Of a DNA stretch of 13,568 nt, positions 1 to 6,903 are shown piece after piece. Made by a program: the position numbers and the translations under genes. The notes below the pieces were generated by a model that saw only the letters and a program-made list of their open reading frames with translations, ran no database searches and was not told the origin of the DNA. Each line of letters starts with the position of its first letter. Position 1 is the stretch's first letter. The stretch is from contig JBBITI010000067.1 of the NCBI GenBank assembly GCA_037440885.1, forward strand, positions 1 through 13,568, given 5' to 3'. This stretch comes from JBBITI01 sp037440885 (lineage in GTDB: Bacteria > Chloroflexota > Dehalococcoidia > Dehalococcoidales > UBA2162).

Positions 1-33
1 GGAGTTCCAATCCCGCCGCTCTGGATTCGACAA

Positions 34-142
34 GCTCACCACGAGCGGTTGAATAATATTGTCACCATGAGCGGCTGAATAACAGTGTCACCGAACGGTT
101 GAATAATATTATCACCGAGCGGCCGGCTCCTGATACATCACC
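34..142. repeat. Short imperfect tandem repeat array, about 26 bp period
   Basis: The core TCACC(A-C/T)GAGCGG recurs with TCACC starting at 36, 62, 88 and 112, giving spacings of 26, 26 and 24. A degenerate fifth copy of TCACC starts at 138, another 26 bases on. The units starting near 41 and 93 share GGTTGAATAATATT almost exactly, and the middle unit is more diverged (GGCTGAATAACAGT). The last two clear units lack two bases before GARCGG, which explains the 24-base step. The left flank (25-48, TTCGACAAGCTCACC then ACGAGCGG) resembles from memory a short dispersed intergenic repeat seen in many bacterial genomes; that link is unverified. There are no CRISPR-like spacers, because the intervening sequence is itself repeated. 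Confidence 0.75.
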
Positions 143-328
143 CGCTCAAAAATACACCCCCGTAAGATAATAAACCTCACCCCCGATACCGCCAGCCCGA
201 TGCAAAAATCTCTTCTAAAATATTTATGTAGGGAGATAAGGTCACCGCTGGAAACCCGATCCACGAGGGAATTGTTTTTCCCGGGTAACCCCAAAGGGTA
301 GCGCTTGTGCTCGCCCGACGCCCCGTAT
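143..328. other. Non-coding stretch between the repeat array and the lrp-type promoter
   Basis: I see no supported gene here. Two small potential hairpins occur: GGGAA (267-271) with TTCCC (278-282), and ACCC (288-291) with GGGT (296-299). Neither is followed by a T-run, so neither is called a terminator. Short open frames exist on both strands but lack a ribosome binding site and a recognisable product. Confidence 0.5.
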
Positions 329-357
329 TTGACAACCCTTTTATGACACGGTAAATT
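329..357 (+). promoter_or_regulatory. Sigma-70 type promoter for the Lrp-type regulator operon
   Basis: A perfect -35 TTGACA (329-334) is followed by a 17-base spacer and a -10 TAAATT (352-357). Transcription would start near 364, about 23 bases before the ATG at 387. The leader includes the ribosome binding site GAGG (377-380). It is the strongest consensus promoter in the window and sits just upstream of the five-gene plus-strand cluster. Confidence 0.7.
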
Positions 358-386
358 AACCTTATCCCTCCTGTACGAGGTAAGTT

Positions 387-869
387 ATGCTGAAAGATAT
401 TTTAAAGATTCTCCAGGATGATGCCCGGGCAACCCCGGAACAGATCGCCTCAATGACCGGTGACTCTGTTGCCGAAGTGACGAAAATCATCAAAGAAGCA
501 GAAAAAGACCGCACCATCTTGAAATACCAGACCATCATCAACTGGGAAAAAGTCGATAGCGAGCAGGTTTGGGCCTTGATCGAAGTCAAAGTGACTCCCC
601 AGAAAGACGTTGGTTTCGATTCAATCGCCGAACGGATCTACCAGTTCCCCCAGACGCGGAGCGTTTATCTGATATCCGGAAGTTACGACCTCTTTGTTTT
701 GACCGTCGGCAAATCGAACCGCGATATTGCCGATTTTGTTTCCCAGAAACTGTCTCATATCGAAGGTGTCCATGAAACCTTTACCCAGTTTGTGCTGAAA
801 CGTTACAAAGTGGAAGGCGAGATTATCGACAGTAAGGAAAATGTCAAACGCCAGCCGGTAGTCTTGTAA
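387..869 (+). CDS. Lrp/AsnC-family transcriptional regulator
   Basis: A 160-residue protein with the two-part layout of the Lrp/AsnC family. Residues about 1-50 form the winged helix-turn-helix (ILKILQDDARATPEQIASM, then the recognition-helix region around SVAEVTKIIKEAE). Residues about 60-140 form the RAM ligand-binding and oligomerisation domain, with the hallmark G-S-Y-D at 98-101. The ATG at 387 follows GAGG with a 6-base gap. The sequence style (INWEKV, VTPQKDVGFDSIAERIY) resembles the Firmicutes-type regulators that sit beside aminotransferase genes. Here an aminotransferase follows after 27 bases. By family analogy it would bind DNA as an octamer or dimer, sense an amino acid and regulate its own operon; the effector cannot be read from the sequence. 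The length is normal and the family call is secure. The exact regulon is not known. Confidence 0.93.
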   Translation: MLKDILKILQDDARATPEQIASMTGDSVAEVTKIIKEAEKDRTILKYQTIINWEKVDSEQVWALIEVKVTPQKDVGFDSIAERIYQFPQTRSVYLISGSYDLFVLTVGKSNRDIADFVSQKLSHIEGVHETFTQFVLKRYKVEGEIIDSKENVKRQPVVL

Positions 870-896
870 CTAGTCTGATTTATCGAGGTGATATCG

Positions 897-2084
897 ATGT
901 CCTCTGAACAGAAACTTGTCAGGTACCACATTTCCCGCACGGCCAGCCAGTTAGCCCCATCCGGAATACGGAAATTTTTTGATCTGCTGGCGGGAATGGA
1001 GGGTGTTATCTCTCTCGGTGTGGGCGAACCCGATTTTACTACCCCCTGGCACGTTCGTGAAGCCGCTATCCGGTCATTGGAGAACGGCATGACTATGTAT
1101 ACCTCCAACTCCGGTATGCCGGAATTACGCCAGGAGATATCCCGTCATATCAAGAACCAGTACGGTGTCAAATATGACGCCGGTGGAGAAATCCTGGTTA
1201 CTGTTGGCGTCAGCGAAGGGCTCGATCTCGTTATGCGCGCGATCCTCGATCCGGGTGACGAAGTCATCGTCCCTGATCCGTCCTTCGTGGCATATTCTGC
1301 CTGCGTGTTTATCGCCGGCGGTACCCCGGTGTTGCTGCCCACTGCGGAAGCGGAAGATTTTGAAATTGACTCTCGCGTTTTGGAGAGCCTGATTACCGCA
1401 AGAACACGGGCTATCCTGATCGGTTATCCGGCCAACCCCACCGGGGCGGTCATGCCCCGGGAGAAACTGTTACAAATTGCCGGTATCGCTCGCAAGCATC
1501 GCCTGCTGGTTATTTCGGATGAAATCTATGCCCAGCTTATCTATGGCATGGAACATACCTGTTTTGCTGAATTGCCCGGAATGCTCGAAAACACCGTCCT
1601 GCTCGGTGGTTTTTCCAAGGCGTATGCCATGACCGGCTGGCGTATCGGTTATTCCTGCGGGCCGGAGGAAATTATTGCCGCCATGACCAAGATTCACCAG
1701 TATACCATGATGTGTGCCCCCACTATGAGCCAGGTTGCCGCCATCGAAGCATTGAAAGCTGGTGAAAACAGCATGATGGAAATGGTTGCTGATTATAACC
1801 GGCGGCGTCGGGTCATTGTACACGGTTTACGCGATATCGGGTTGCCTTGTTTTGAACCCAAGGGAGCTTTCTACGCATTCCCATCGATAAAAAATACCGG
1901 GATGAGTTCGGCGGAATTTGCCGAGAAGCTCTTGACCGAGGAAAAAGTAGCCGTCGTCCCCGGTTCGGCTTTTGGTAATTGCGGTGAAGGTTATATCCGC
2001 TGCTGTTATGCCACGTCCATGAATGATATTGAAGAAGCGCTGGTTCGCATGAGACGGTTTGTCCGGAAATACGGGAGTAAATAG
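897..2084 (+). CDS. PLP-dependent class I/II aminotransferase (aspartate/aromatic-type fold)
   Basis: A 395-residue fold-type I aminotransferase of usual length. Seen in order: the N-terminal substrate-lid region LGVGEPDF; the YTSNSGMPELR segment; the Y-P-A-N-P-T-G motif, whose Asn contacts the PLP ring; SDEIYAQL, whose Asp binds the pyridine nitrogen; the Schiff-base lysine K241 in GGFSKAYAMTGWRIGY; and a C-terminal YIRCCYAT whose Arg should bind the substrate carboxylate. The ATG at 897 is preferred over the in-frame GTG at 888 because GAGGTG (885-890) is then an ideally spaced ribosome binding site and would otherwise overlap the start. It transfers amino groups between an amino acid and a 2-oxo acid in the cytoplasm. 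Donor specificity (Asp, aromatic, branched-chain or Ala) is not decidable here. It probably shares a transcript and regulation with the upstream Lrp-type gene. Confidence 0.93.
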   Translation: MSSEQKLVRYHISRTASQLAPSGIRKFFDLLAGMEGVISLGVGEPDFTTPWHVREAAIRSLENGMTMYTSNSGMPELRQEISRHIKNQYGVKYDAGGEILVTVGVSEGLDLVMRAILDPGDEVIVPDPSFVAYSACVFIAGGTPVLLPTAEAEDFEIDSRVLESLITARTRAILIGYPANPTGAVMPREKLLQIAGIARKHRLLVISDEIYAQLIYGMEHTCFAELPGMLENTVLLGGFSKAYAMTGWRIGYSCGPEEIIAAMTKIHQYTMMCAPTMSQVAAIEALKAGENSMMEMVADYNRRRRVIVHGLRDIGLPCFEPKGAFYAFPSIKNTGMSSAEFAEKLLTEEKVAVVPGSAFGNCGEGYIRCCYATSMNDIEEALVRMRRFVRKYGSK

Positions 2085-2128
2085 TAAAAAGAGAACTGTT
2101 GCCCGGCGACAGTATCAGGATAAGTAAA

Positions 2129-2335
2129 ATGAAGATTTTGGTGTGTGACCGCTGCGGTTTCGAACTGACGGAAAAGGATGACGTTAACCTGGCTCTTGAA
2201 GGCTCTGACGCCTGGCAGACTGCTTGCCGCGGGCGAAGCCAGGAACCCAGAGGTGTTTACCCCTGTAAAAACTATATCCGCTGTCAGGGTGAAATGCTCA
2301 TCGTCGAAAAGAAAAAGGGAATACTTCGCCGTTAG
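2129..2335 (+). CDS. Small cysteine-rich, possibly zinc-ribbon protein of unknown function
   Basis: A 68-residue soluble protein starting at ATG 2129. A weak AGGATAAG ribosome binding site lies just upstream, and the reading frame upstream of the ATG has no better start. Its five cysteines are C6 and C9 (a CxxC knuckle, CDRCG), C33, C46 and C52. CxxC near the N-terminus with later cysteines suggests a zinc ribbon or rubredoxin-like metal site, but the second half is not a clean CxxC (C46 and C52 are five residues apart). The C-terminus is basic (VEKKKGILRR). It lies 44 bases after the aminotransferase and 50 bases before the duplicated membrane protein, so it is probably in the same operon. 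I do not recognise the family. The coding call is supported by position, direction and the conserved-looking cysteine pattern, not by homology. Confidence 0.65.
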   Translation: MKILVCDRCGFELTEKDDVNLALEGSDAWQTACRGRSQEPRGVYPCKNYIRCQGEMLIVEKKKGILRR

Positions 2336-2371
2336 CGGGACTATCTCACTGGTCGCGGCGGGATGCTAATC

Positions 2372-2383
2372 GGGGGAGGTGAG
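2372..2383 (+). promoter_or_regulatory. Strong ribosome binding site that fixes a TTG start
   Basis: GGGGGAGGTGAG is a near-perfect anti-Shine-Dalgarno match. Its GGAGG (2375-2379) lies six bases before the TTG at 2386. No ATG or GTG in that frame fits this spacing, so the following membrane protein is best started at TTG. Confidence 0.7.
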
Positions 2384-2385
2384 CC

Positions 2386-2766
2386 TTGGGCTATTTCCGG
2401 ATACTCAGTGCCGTTCCCGGCTTTTTTCTCAGCGCTCTTGTTCTCATGTTACTGTGGAATGTGATCGCGCCTCAATTCAATCTCGACGGCATCGGATACC
2501 CTATGGCTATGCTGTTGAATATCACGCTCTGGCTGGCGGTTGCCCCTCTTGTCGCTGCCGGTCAGTTTAAATTTTTTGGCCTGTTCGGACTGGTCCCCGG
2601 ATTTTTCCTGAGTTCTCTTTTCGTTATGTTTCTTTGGGGTGCCATCGCACCCCGCTTGGCGTTACCCGGTATCGATTATCCGCTGGCCATGCTGCTTACC
2701 ATAACTTCCTGGTTAGCCGTTGGCCCACTGGCTTTCACTTCCTTCCGCTGGCCCTGGCGGCGCTAA
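2386..2766 (+). CDS. Small integral membrane protein built of two tandem copies of one unit
   Basis: A 126-residue, very hydrophobic protein with a TTG start chosen from the strong ribosome binding site. Residues 10-55 and 70-115 align without gaps at an offset of 60, with 31 of 46 positions identical by my count. Each copy reads VPGFFLS, then an M-x-LW pair, IAP, GI-x-YP, AMLL-x-IT and WLAV-x-PL. Each copy probably forms two membrane helices (about 11-28 and 38-57; 71-88 and 98-117), giving four in all, and the protein ends in a short Arg/Trp-rich tail (RWPWRR). There are no charged residues inside the helices and no catalytic motif. I do not recognise the family and give no function. It sits 26 bases before purM and 50 bases after the cysteine-rich gene. 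Confidence 0.75.
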   Translation: MGYFRILSAVPGFFLSALVLMLLWNVIAPQFNLDGIGYPMAMLLNITLWLAVAPLVAAGQFKFFGLFGLVPGFFLSSLFVMFLWGAIAPRLALPGIDYPLAMLLTITSWLAVGPLAFTSFRWPWRR

Positions 2767-2792
2767 AATTGAGTTTGAGGTAAAAACTGAAG

Positions 2793-3872
2793 ATGCCTGC
2801 ATCCGGAAACACAGGTGGCCGGAAACGGTCACCGGCTAAAATGAGTTATGCTAAAGCGGGTGTCAATATTGCCCGCAAAACAGATGTCATCGCTAATATC
2901 CGCAAAATCGCCGGGGCCACTCTCGGCCCGCAGGTTCTCAGCGGCGTCGGGTTCTTCGGTGGTATGTATGAGTTTAAAGGCTACCGCGAACCGGTCCTCA
3001 TTTCCAGCGTCGATGGCGTGGGGACCAAGATAAAACTGGCTCTGGCTATGGGGAAACACGACACCATCGGTCAAGATATTGTCAACCACTGTGTCGACGA
3101 TATCTTGACCTGCGGCGCCGCTCCCCTCTTTTTCCTCGATTACATCGGTACCGGTAAAGTGGCTGGACCTACTATCGAAGCCGTGGTCAAAGGCCTCTCC
3201 GCGGCGTGCCTTGAAGCAGAGTGCGCCCTTATCGGTGGTGAAATTGCTGAAATGCCCGATGTCTACCACGGCGATGATTATGACCTGGTCGGCTTTATCA
3301 TGGGCGTTGTCGAAAAATCGAAGATCATCATGGGTCGCGATATCGTTGTCGGAGATGCGGTCATCGGCCTTCCTTCCAGCGGGCTTCATACCAACGGTTA
3401 TACACTCGCCCGCCGTATTCTGGGCGATACCCGGGAAGCTGCGGCGGTGGTTTATCCTGCGCTCGGTCGGCCCCTCGGTGATGTATTGCTGGAACCGCAC
3501 CGCAGTTATTATCGTGAAGTCCGACCGGTGCTGTCTTATCTTAAAGGAATCGCCCATATTACCGGTGGCGGTATTATCGGGAATGTTGCCCGCATCCTGC
3601 CCCCGGGTCTGGCTGTGGATATCGCCACGTCTGAATGGACGGTACCGCCGATCTTCCGGCTGATTCAGGAAAAAGGTAACGTAGAAACCAGGGAAATGTT
3701 CCGCGTCTTCAATATGGGTATCGGCATGATCCTGGTCTGTGCACCGGAAAAGGTAGCCCGCGTCGTCAGGGCGATTCCCGGGGCCAGCGTTATCGGCAGT
3801 ATCGTTCGCCCGCGGGGTAGGGTTCGTGCGGTTATCGACGGAATCGGTTATCGCTCCGATAAGATCAAATAA
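2793..3872 (+). CDS. purM: Phosphoribosylformylglycinamidine cyclo-ligase (AIR synthase)
   Basis: PurM closes the imidazole ring in purine synthesis, converting FGAM plus ATP to AIR in the cytoplasm. Family hallmarks in order: SYAKAGVNI at the N-terminus, SSVDGVGTKIKLA, GQDIVNHCVDDILTCGAAP, GGE-I-AEMPDVY, GLPSSGLHTNGY, HITGGGIIGN and FNMGIGM. The length is 359 residues from ATG 2793. The family usually starts near MSYAKAG, here ATG 2841, so 16 residues (MPASGNTGGRKRSPAK) may be an N-terminal extension or may be untranslated. GAGG (2777-2780) is 12 bases before ATG 2793, which is long, but ATG 2841 has no clear site at all. I151 stands where the usual motif has Thr (GGETAEMP). No other purine gene lies nearby. 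Confidence 0.95.
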   Translation: MPASGNTGGRKRSPAKMSYAKAGVNIARKTDVIANIRKIAGATLGPQVLSGVGFFGGMYEFKGYREPVLISSVDGVGTKIKLALAMGKHDTIGQDIVNHCVDDILTCGAAPLFFLDYIGTGKVAGPTIEAVVKGLSAACLEAECALIGGEIAEMPDVYHGDDYDLVGFIMGVVEKSKIIMGRDIVVGDAVIGLPSSGLHTNGYTLARRILGDTREAAAVVYPALGRPLGDVLLEPHRSYYREVRPVLSYLKGIAHITGGGIIGNVARILPPGLAVDIATSEWTVPPIFRLIQEKGNVETREMFRVFNMGIGMILVCAPEKVARVVRAIPGASVIGSIVRPRGRVRAVIDGIGYRSDKIK

Positions 3873-3927
3873 TACGCCCCGGACTCTTCTCCACTTTACG
3901 CGGCTCTTTTCAACTTGATCATCTATA
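3873..3927. other. Convergent gap between purM and uvrA
   Basis: These 55 bases lie between two facing genes. I see no convincing hairpin with a T-run on either strand, so no terminator is called, although one might be expected between convergent genes. Confidence 0.4.
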
Positions 3928-6765
3928 TTATCGGTTCTGCCGACTGGCGAAAACGGATTTCAGATACTGGCCGGTATGGGACTCCGCGACCATCGCTACC
4001 TGCTCCGGCGTGCCGGTCGCTACCACCCGTCCGCCCTCCTCACCGGCTCCGGGGCCGAGATCGATGATATGGTCTGCCGATTTCATTACGTCCAGGTGAT
4101 GTTCGATGACTACCACCGTGTTTCCCATGTCGACCAGTCGCTCCAGCACCCGCAGCAACGCCGCCACATCATCAAAAGACAACCCGGTAGTAGGCTCATC
4201 CAGGATATATAACGTCCGGCCGGTGGCACGGCGGGACAGTTCCGCCGCTAACTTGATCCGTTGCGCCTCTCCGCCGGAAAGAGTTGTTGCCGGCTGGCCG
4301 AGATGAATGTAACCCAGGCCGACGTCGTTTAACGTCTGTAGCTTGGACTTGAGACGCGGAATGTTTCCGAAAAACGCCAGTGCCTGCTCAACTGTCATGT
4401 CCAGAACGTCGGCAATGCTCTTCTCCTTGAATTTGATTTCAAGTGCTTCCCTGTTGTAGCGCTTGCCCCGGCAGACTTCGCACGGGACAGTCACATCGGG
4501 CAAGAACTGCATCTCGATATTGATATAACCGTCGCCGCGGCATGCTTCACACCGTCCGCCTTTCACGTTGAATGAAAAACGACCTGGCCCGTATCCGCGC
4601 ATCCGGGCTTCCGGGACTGTGGCAAACAACTCCCGGATTGTCGTAAATGCGGTAGTGTAAGTAGCGGGGTTACTGCGGGGTGTTCGCCCGATCGGGGACT
4701 GGTCGACGTCCACGATCTTGTCGATATGATCTAGTCCCACGATATCGTCGCATTCTCCCGGTCTTTCCTTGGCATGATAAAAAACTTGCGCCAGCCGCTT
4801 GTACAGGATATCGGAGATAAGCGTGCTCTTGCCGCTTCCGGAAACCCCGCTTACACAGACAAAAACACCTAAGGGGATCGTGACATCGGTGTTTTTCAGA
4901 TTATTCTGCCGGGCACCCTTGATCACGATCGCCCCGCCGTTTCCCTTTCGCCGTTTTCGCGGTAAGGGGATTTCTTTCGCTCCACTCAGATATTGTCCGG
5001 TGATGGAGTTCTTGTTTCTGAGTATTGCCTCCAGCGGACCCTCCGCAATAATCTGGCCGCCGTGCTCCCCGGCACCAGGTCCCATGTCGATGATGTGGTC
5101 AGCGGCACGCATTGTTGCTTCGTCGTGTTCGACTACGATCAGGGTATTGCCCAGGTCGCGTAGTCTCTTCAGGGTATTGACCAACCGGGCACCGTCGGCC
5201 GGGTGTAAACCTACCGTCGGCTCGTCGCAGATATATAAAACACCCATCAGACCGCTGCCGATCTGGGTTGCCAGTCGGATGCGCTGGCCTTCGCCTCCGG
5301 AAAGGGTTGCCGAAGGCCGGTCGATGGTCAGGTATCCCAGTCCCACATCGCAGAGAAAACCGAGCCGGGAGGTGATCTCTTTAAGTATCTGGTGCGCAAT
5401 CATCGTTTCACGCCCGGAGAGTACCGGATCGGATGCTCCGGATAACCTGGCGATCCACTGTAGCGCCTGGTTCACCGACATGGCGGTCACTTCAATGATG
5501 TTCTTGTTGTCGATTGTCACGGCTAGTGCTTCCGGTTTCAACCGTTTGCCGTTACAGACCAGACAGGGTTTGTTGACCATGTACCGCTCGGTATTATCTT
5601 TTGAAGCTTCCGATTCGGTGTCGTGGTATACCCGTTGTAAAGTCGGAATCACCCCTTCAAAGCCGTCGGTATGGTGTACAATTCGTCCAAAGCGGCGGTA
5701 CGTTCTTGTTTCGCCCCCCTCGCCGTAGAGAATAATATCCACCGCTTCCTTGGGCAGGTTTTTGATCGGCGTCGTCAGTGAAAAACCGTACGCCCGCGCT
5801 GCCGGTTCCAGTTTCCACAGGTACCAGTTGTGGGATTGCCAGGGTCGGATGGCTCCTTCGCTCACGGACAGTTCCTTGTTCAGGACCAGTTCCGGGTCGA
5901 TTTCCAGCTTGAAACCAAGACCGGTACAGGCCTGGCAGGCGCCGTGCGGGCTGTTAAAACTGAAAGTCCGCGGGGCAATCTCACCCAGGCTGATGCCGCA
6001 GTATACGCACGCAAAATGCTCGGAGAAAAGGATCTCTTCCCCTTCGATAATCGATATCAACACGATGCCGGATCCTAATTTTAACGCTGTCTCCACAGAA
6101 TCGGCGATCCGGCTTTGCGCCCCCTCTTGTCCGATAACAAGACGGTCGATGACTGCTTCGATGGTGTGCTTTTTGGTCTTTTCCAGGGGTATCCCGTCAG
6201 CCAGGTCGAATACCTTGCCGTCGACTCTTGCCCGGGCATAACCGGCCTTCCGCAGGTCGGTGAAGATCTGCTGGTATTCCCCCTTGCGATCCTTGATAAT
6301 CGGGGCTAAAACAAGGATGCGACTGTCCTTCGGCAAGCTTTGTACTGCATCGACTATTTGTTCCACACTCTGGCTTGATATCTCCCGGCCGCATTGGGGA
6401 CAGTGCGGATGGCCGATCCGGGCAAACAACAGGCGAAGATAGTCGTAAATTTCGGTAACCGTCCCCATTGTCGAACGGGGATTCTTGCTCGGTCCTTTCT
6501 GGTCGATCGATATCGCCGGGCTTAGCCCTTCAATATAATCGACCTCCGGTTTTTCGATTCGGCCTAAAAATTGGCGCGCGTAGGAGGACAACGATTCTAC
6601 ATAGCGGCGCTGCCCTTCGGCATATATCGTGTCGAATGCCAGTGAACTCTTCCCCGAACCTGACACTCCAGTAATCACCACTAACTTGTTCCGGGGAATG
6701 GTGACATCAATGTTCTTGAGATTATGCTCGCGGGCACCTTTGACAATAATGGAATCTAGAGGCAT
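3928..6765 (-). CDS. uvrA: UvrABC excinuclease subunit A
   Basis: The DNA-damage recognition ATPase of nucleotide excision repair, 945 residues from ATG 6765. Features in order: Walker A GVSGSGKSS (about 33-41), a CPQCG pair, the first zinc module (CVYCG ... CQACTGLG), signature LSGGEGQRIRLA (about 485), DEPTVGL, the second Walker A GVSGSGKST (about 640), the second zinc module (CEACRGDG ... CEVCRGKRY, with MQFLPDV between), LSGGEAQRIKLA and DEPTTGL. All parts of the two ABC modules are present. An in-frame TTG at 6804 would add 13 residues, but its only purine-rich stretch abuts it. ATG 6765 gives the conserved start (DSIIVKGAREHNLKNI) with a GAGAAG-type site. Small departures: GGEGQR for the usual GGEAQR in the first signature, and TTGLSFDD where TTGLHFDD is common. 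It stands alone, convergent with purM and divergent from the AOR gene. Confidence 0.97.
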   Translation of the reverse strand: MPLDSIIVKGAREHNLKNIDVTIPRNKLVVITGVSGSGKSSLAFDTIYAEGQRRYVESLSSYARQFLGRIEKPEVDYIEGLSPAISIDQKGPSKNPRSTMGTVTEIYDYLRLLFARIGHPHCPQCGREISSQSVEQIVDAVQSLPKDSRILVLAPIIKDRKGEYQQIFTDLRKAGYARARVDGKVFDLADGIPLEKTKKHTIEAVIDRLVIGQEGAQSRIADSVETALKLGSGIVLISIIEGEEILFSEHFACVYCGISLGEIAPRTFSFNSPHGACQACTGLGFKLEIDPELVLNKELSVSEGAIRPWQSHNWYLWKLEPAARAYGFSLTTPIKNLPKEAVDIILYGEGGETRTYRRFGRIVHHTDGFEGVIPTLQRVYHDTESEASKDNTERYMVNKPCLVCNGKRLKPEALAVTIDNKNIIEVTAMSVNQALQWIARLSGASDPVLSGRETMIAHQILKEITSRLGFLCDVGLGYLTIDRPSATLSGGEGQRIRLATQIGSGLMGVLYICDEPTVGLHPADGARLVNTLKRLRDLGNTLIVVEHDEATMRAADHIIDMGPGAGEHGGQIIAEGPLEAILRNKNSITGQYLSGAKEIPLPRKRRKGNGGAIVIKGARQNNLKNTDVTIPLGVFVCVSGVSGSGKSTLISDILYKRLAQVFYHAKERPGECDDIVGLDHIDKIVDVDQSPIGRTPRSNPATYTTAFTTIRELFATVPEARMRGYGPGRFSFNVKGGRCEACRGDGYINIEMQFLPDVTVPCEVCRGKRYNREALEIKFKEKSIADVLDMTVEQALAFFGNIPRLKSKLQTLNDVGLGYIHLGQPATTLSGGEAQRIKLAAELSRRATGRTLYILDEPTTGLSFDDVAALLRVLERLVDMGNTVVVIEHHLDVMKSADHIIDLGPGAGEEGGRVVATGTPEQVAMVAESHTGQYLKSVFASRQNR

Positions 6766-6831
6766 CTGATCTTCTCTTGTACTGTTAATTTTAACACATC
6801 GCAACCCCTAACCATAATCTGTCGGTCATTA

Positions 6832-6860
6832 TTGTCAGGACAGGCCGAAGCGAGTAATAT
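6832..6860 (+). promoter_or_regulatory. Sigma-70 type promoter for the AOR-family gene, with a palindrome on its -10
   Basis: TTGTCA (6832-6837, five of six to consensus), a 17-base spacer and TAATAT (6855-6860) form a good promoter. Transcription would start near 6867, about 37 bases before ATG 6904. A perfect 10-base palindrome, GTAATATTAC (6854-6863), covers the -10, so a repressor could act there; that is inference. A ribosome binding site AAGGG (6891-6895) lies eight bases before the start codon. Confidence 0.6.
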
Positions 6861-6903
6861 TACGGGCAAGAATATCTGAATAACACTAATAAGGGCATGT
6901 ATT

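Noticed and set aside
1..26. Possible 3' end of a tRNA at the window edge (GTTCCAATC looks like a T-loop, and an acceptor-like CCGCTCT follows)
   Set aside because: The T-stem does not pair in the correct register, position 57 is not a purine and there is no CCA; the rest would lie outside the window.
1..142. CRISPR array
   Set aside because: There are only four to five short units and the bases between cores are themselves repeated, so there are no unique spacers; no cas genes nearby.
112..294. A 60-codon minus-strand frame running into the repeat array
   Set aside because: It has a TTG start without a ribosome binding site, and its end lies inside the tandem repeat; no family resemblance.
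200..301. A 33-codon open frame starting ATG at 200 in the left intergenic region
   Set aside because: There is no ribosome binding site, no recognisable product and no supporting context; it looks like chance.
2829..3557. A 242-codon minus-strand frame opposite purM
   Set aside because: It is antisense to a clearly conserved gene, with low-complexity composition and no motif; a shadow frame.
4799..5728. A 309-codon plus-strand frame opposite uvrA
   Set aside because: It is antisense to intact uvrA ABC modules, rich in Pro/Ser/Arg as expected for a shadow; no start signal.
6766..6804. An in-frame TTG start that would extend uvrA by 13 residues
   Set aside because: Its only purine-rich stretch (AGGGG) directly abuts the TTG with no spacing, and the added residues are not part of the conserved UvrA N-terminus.
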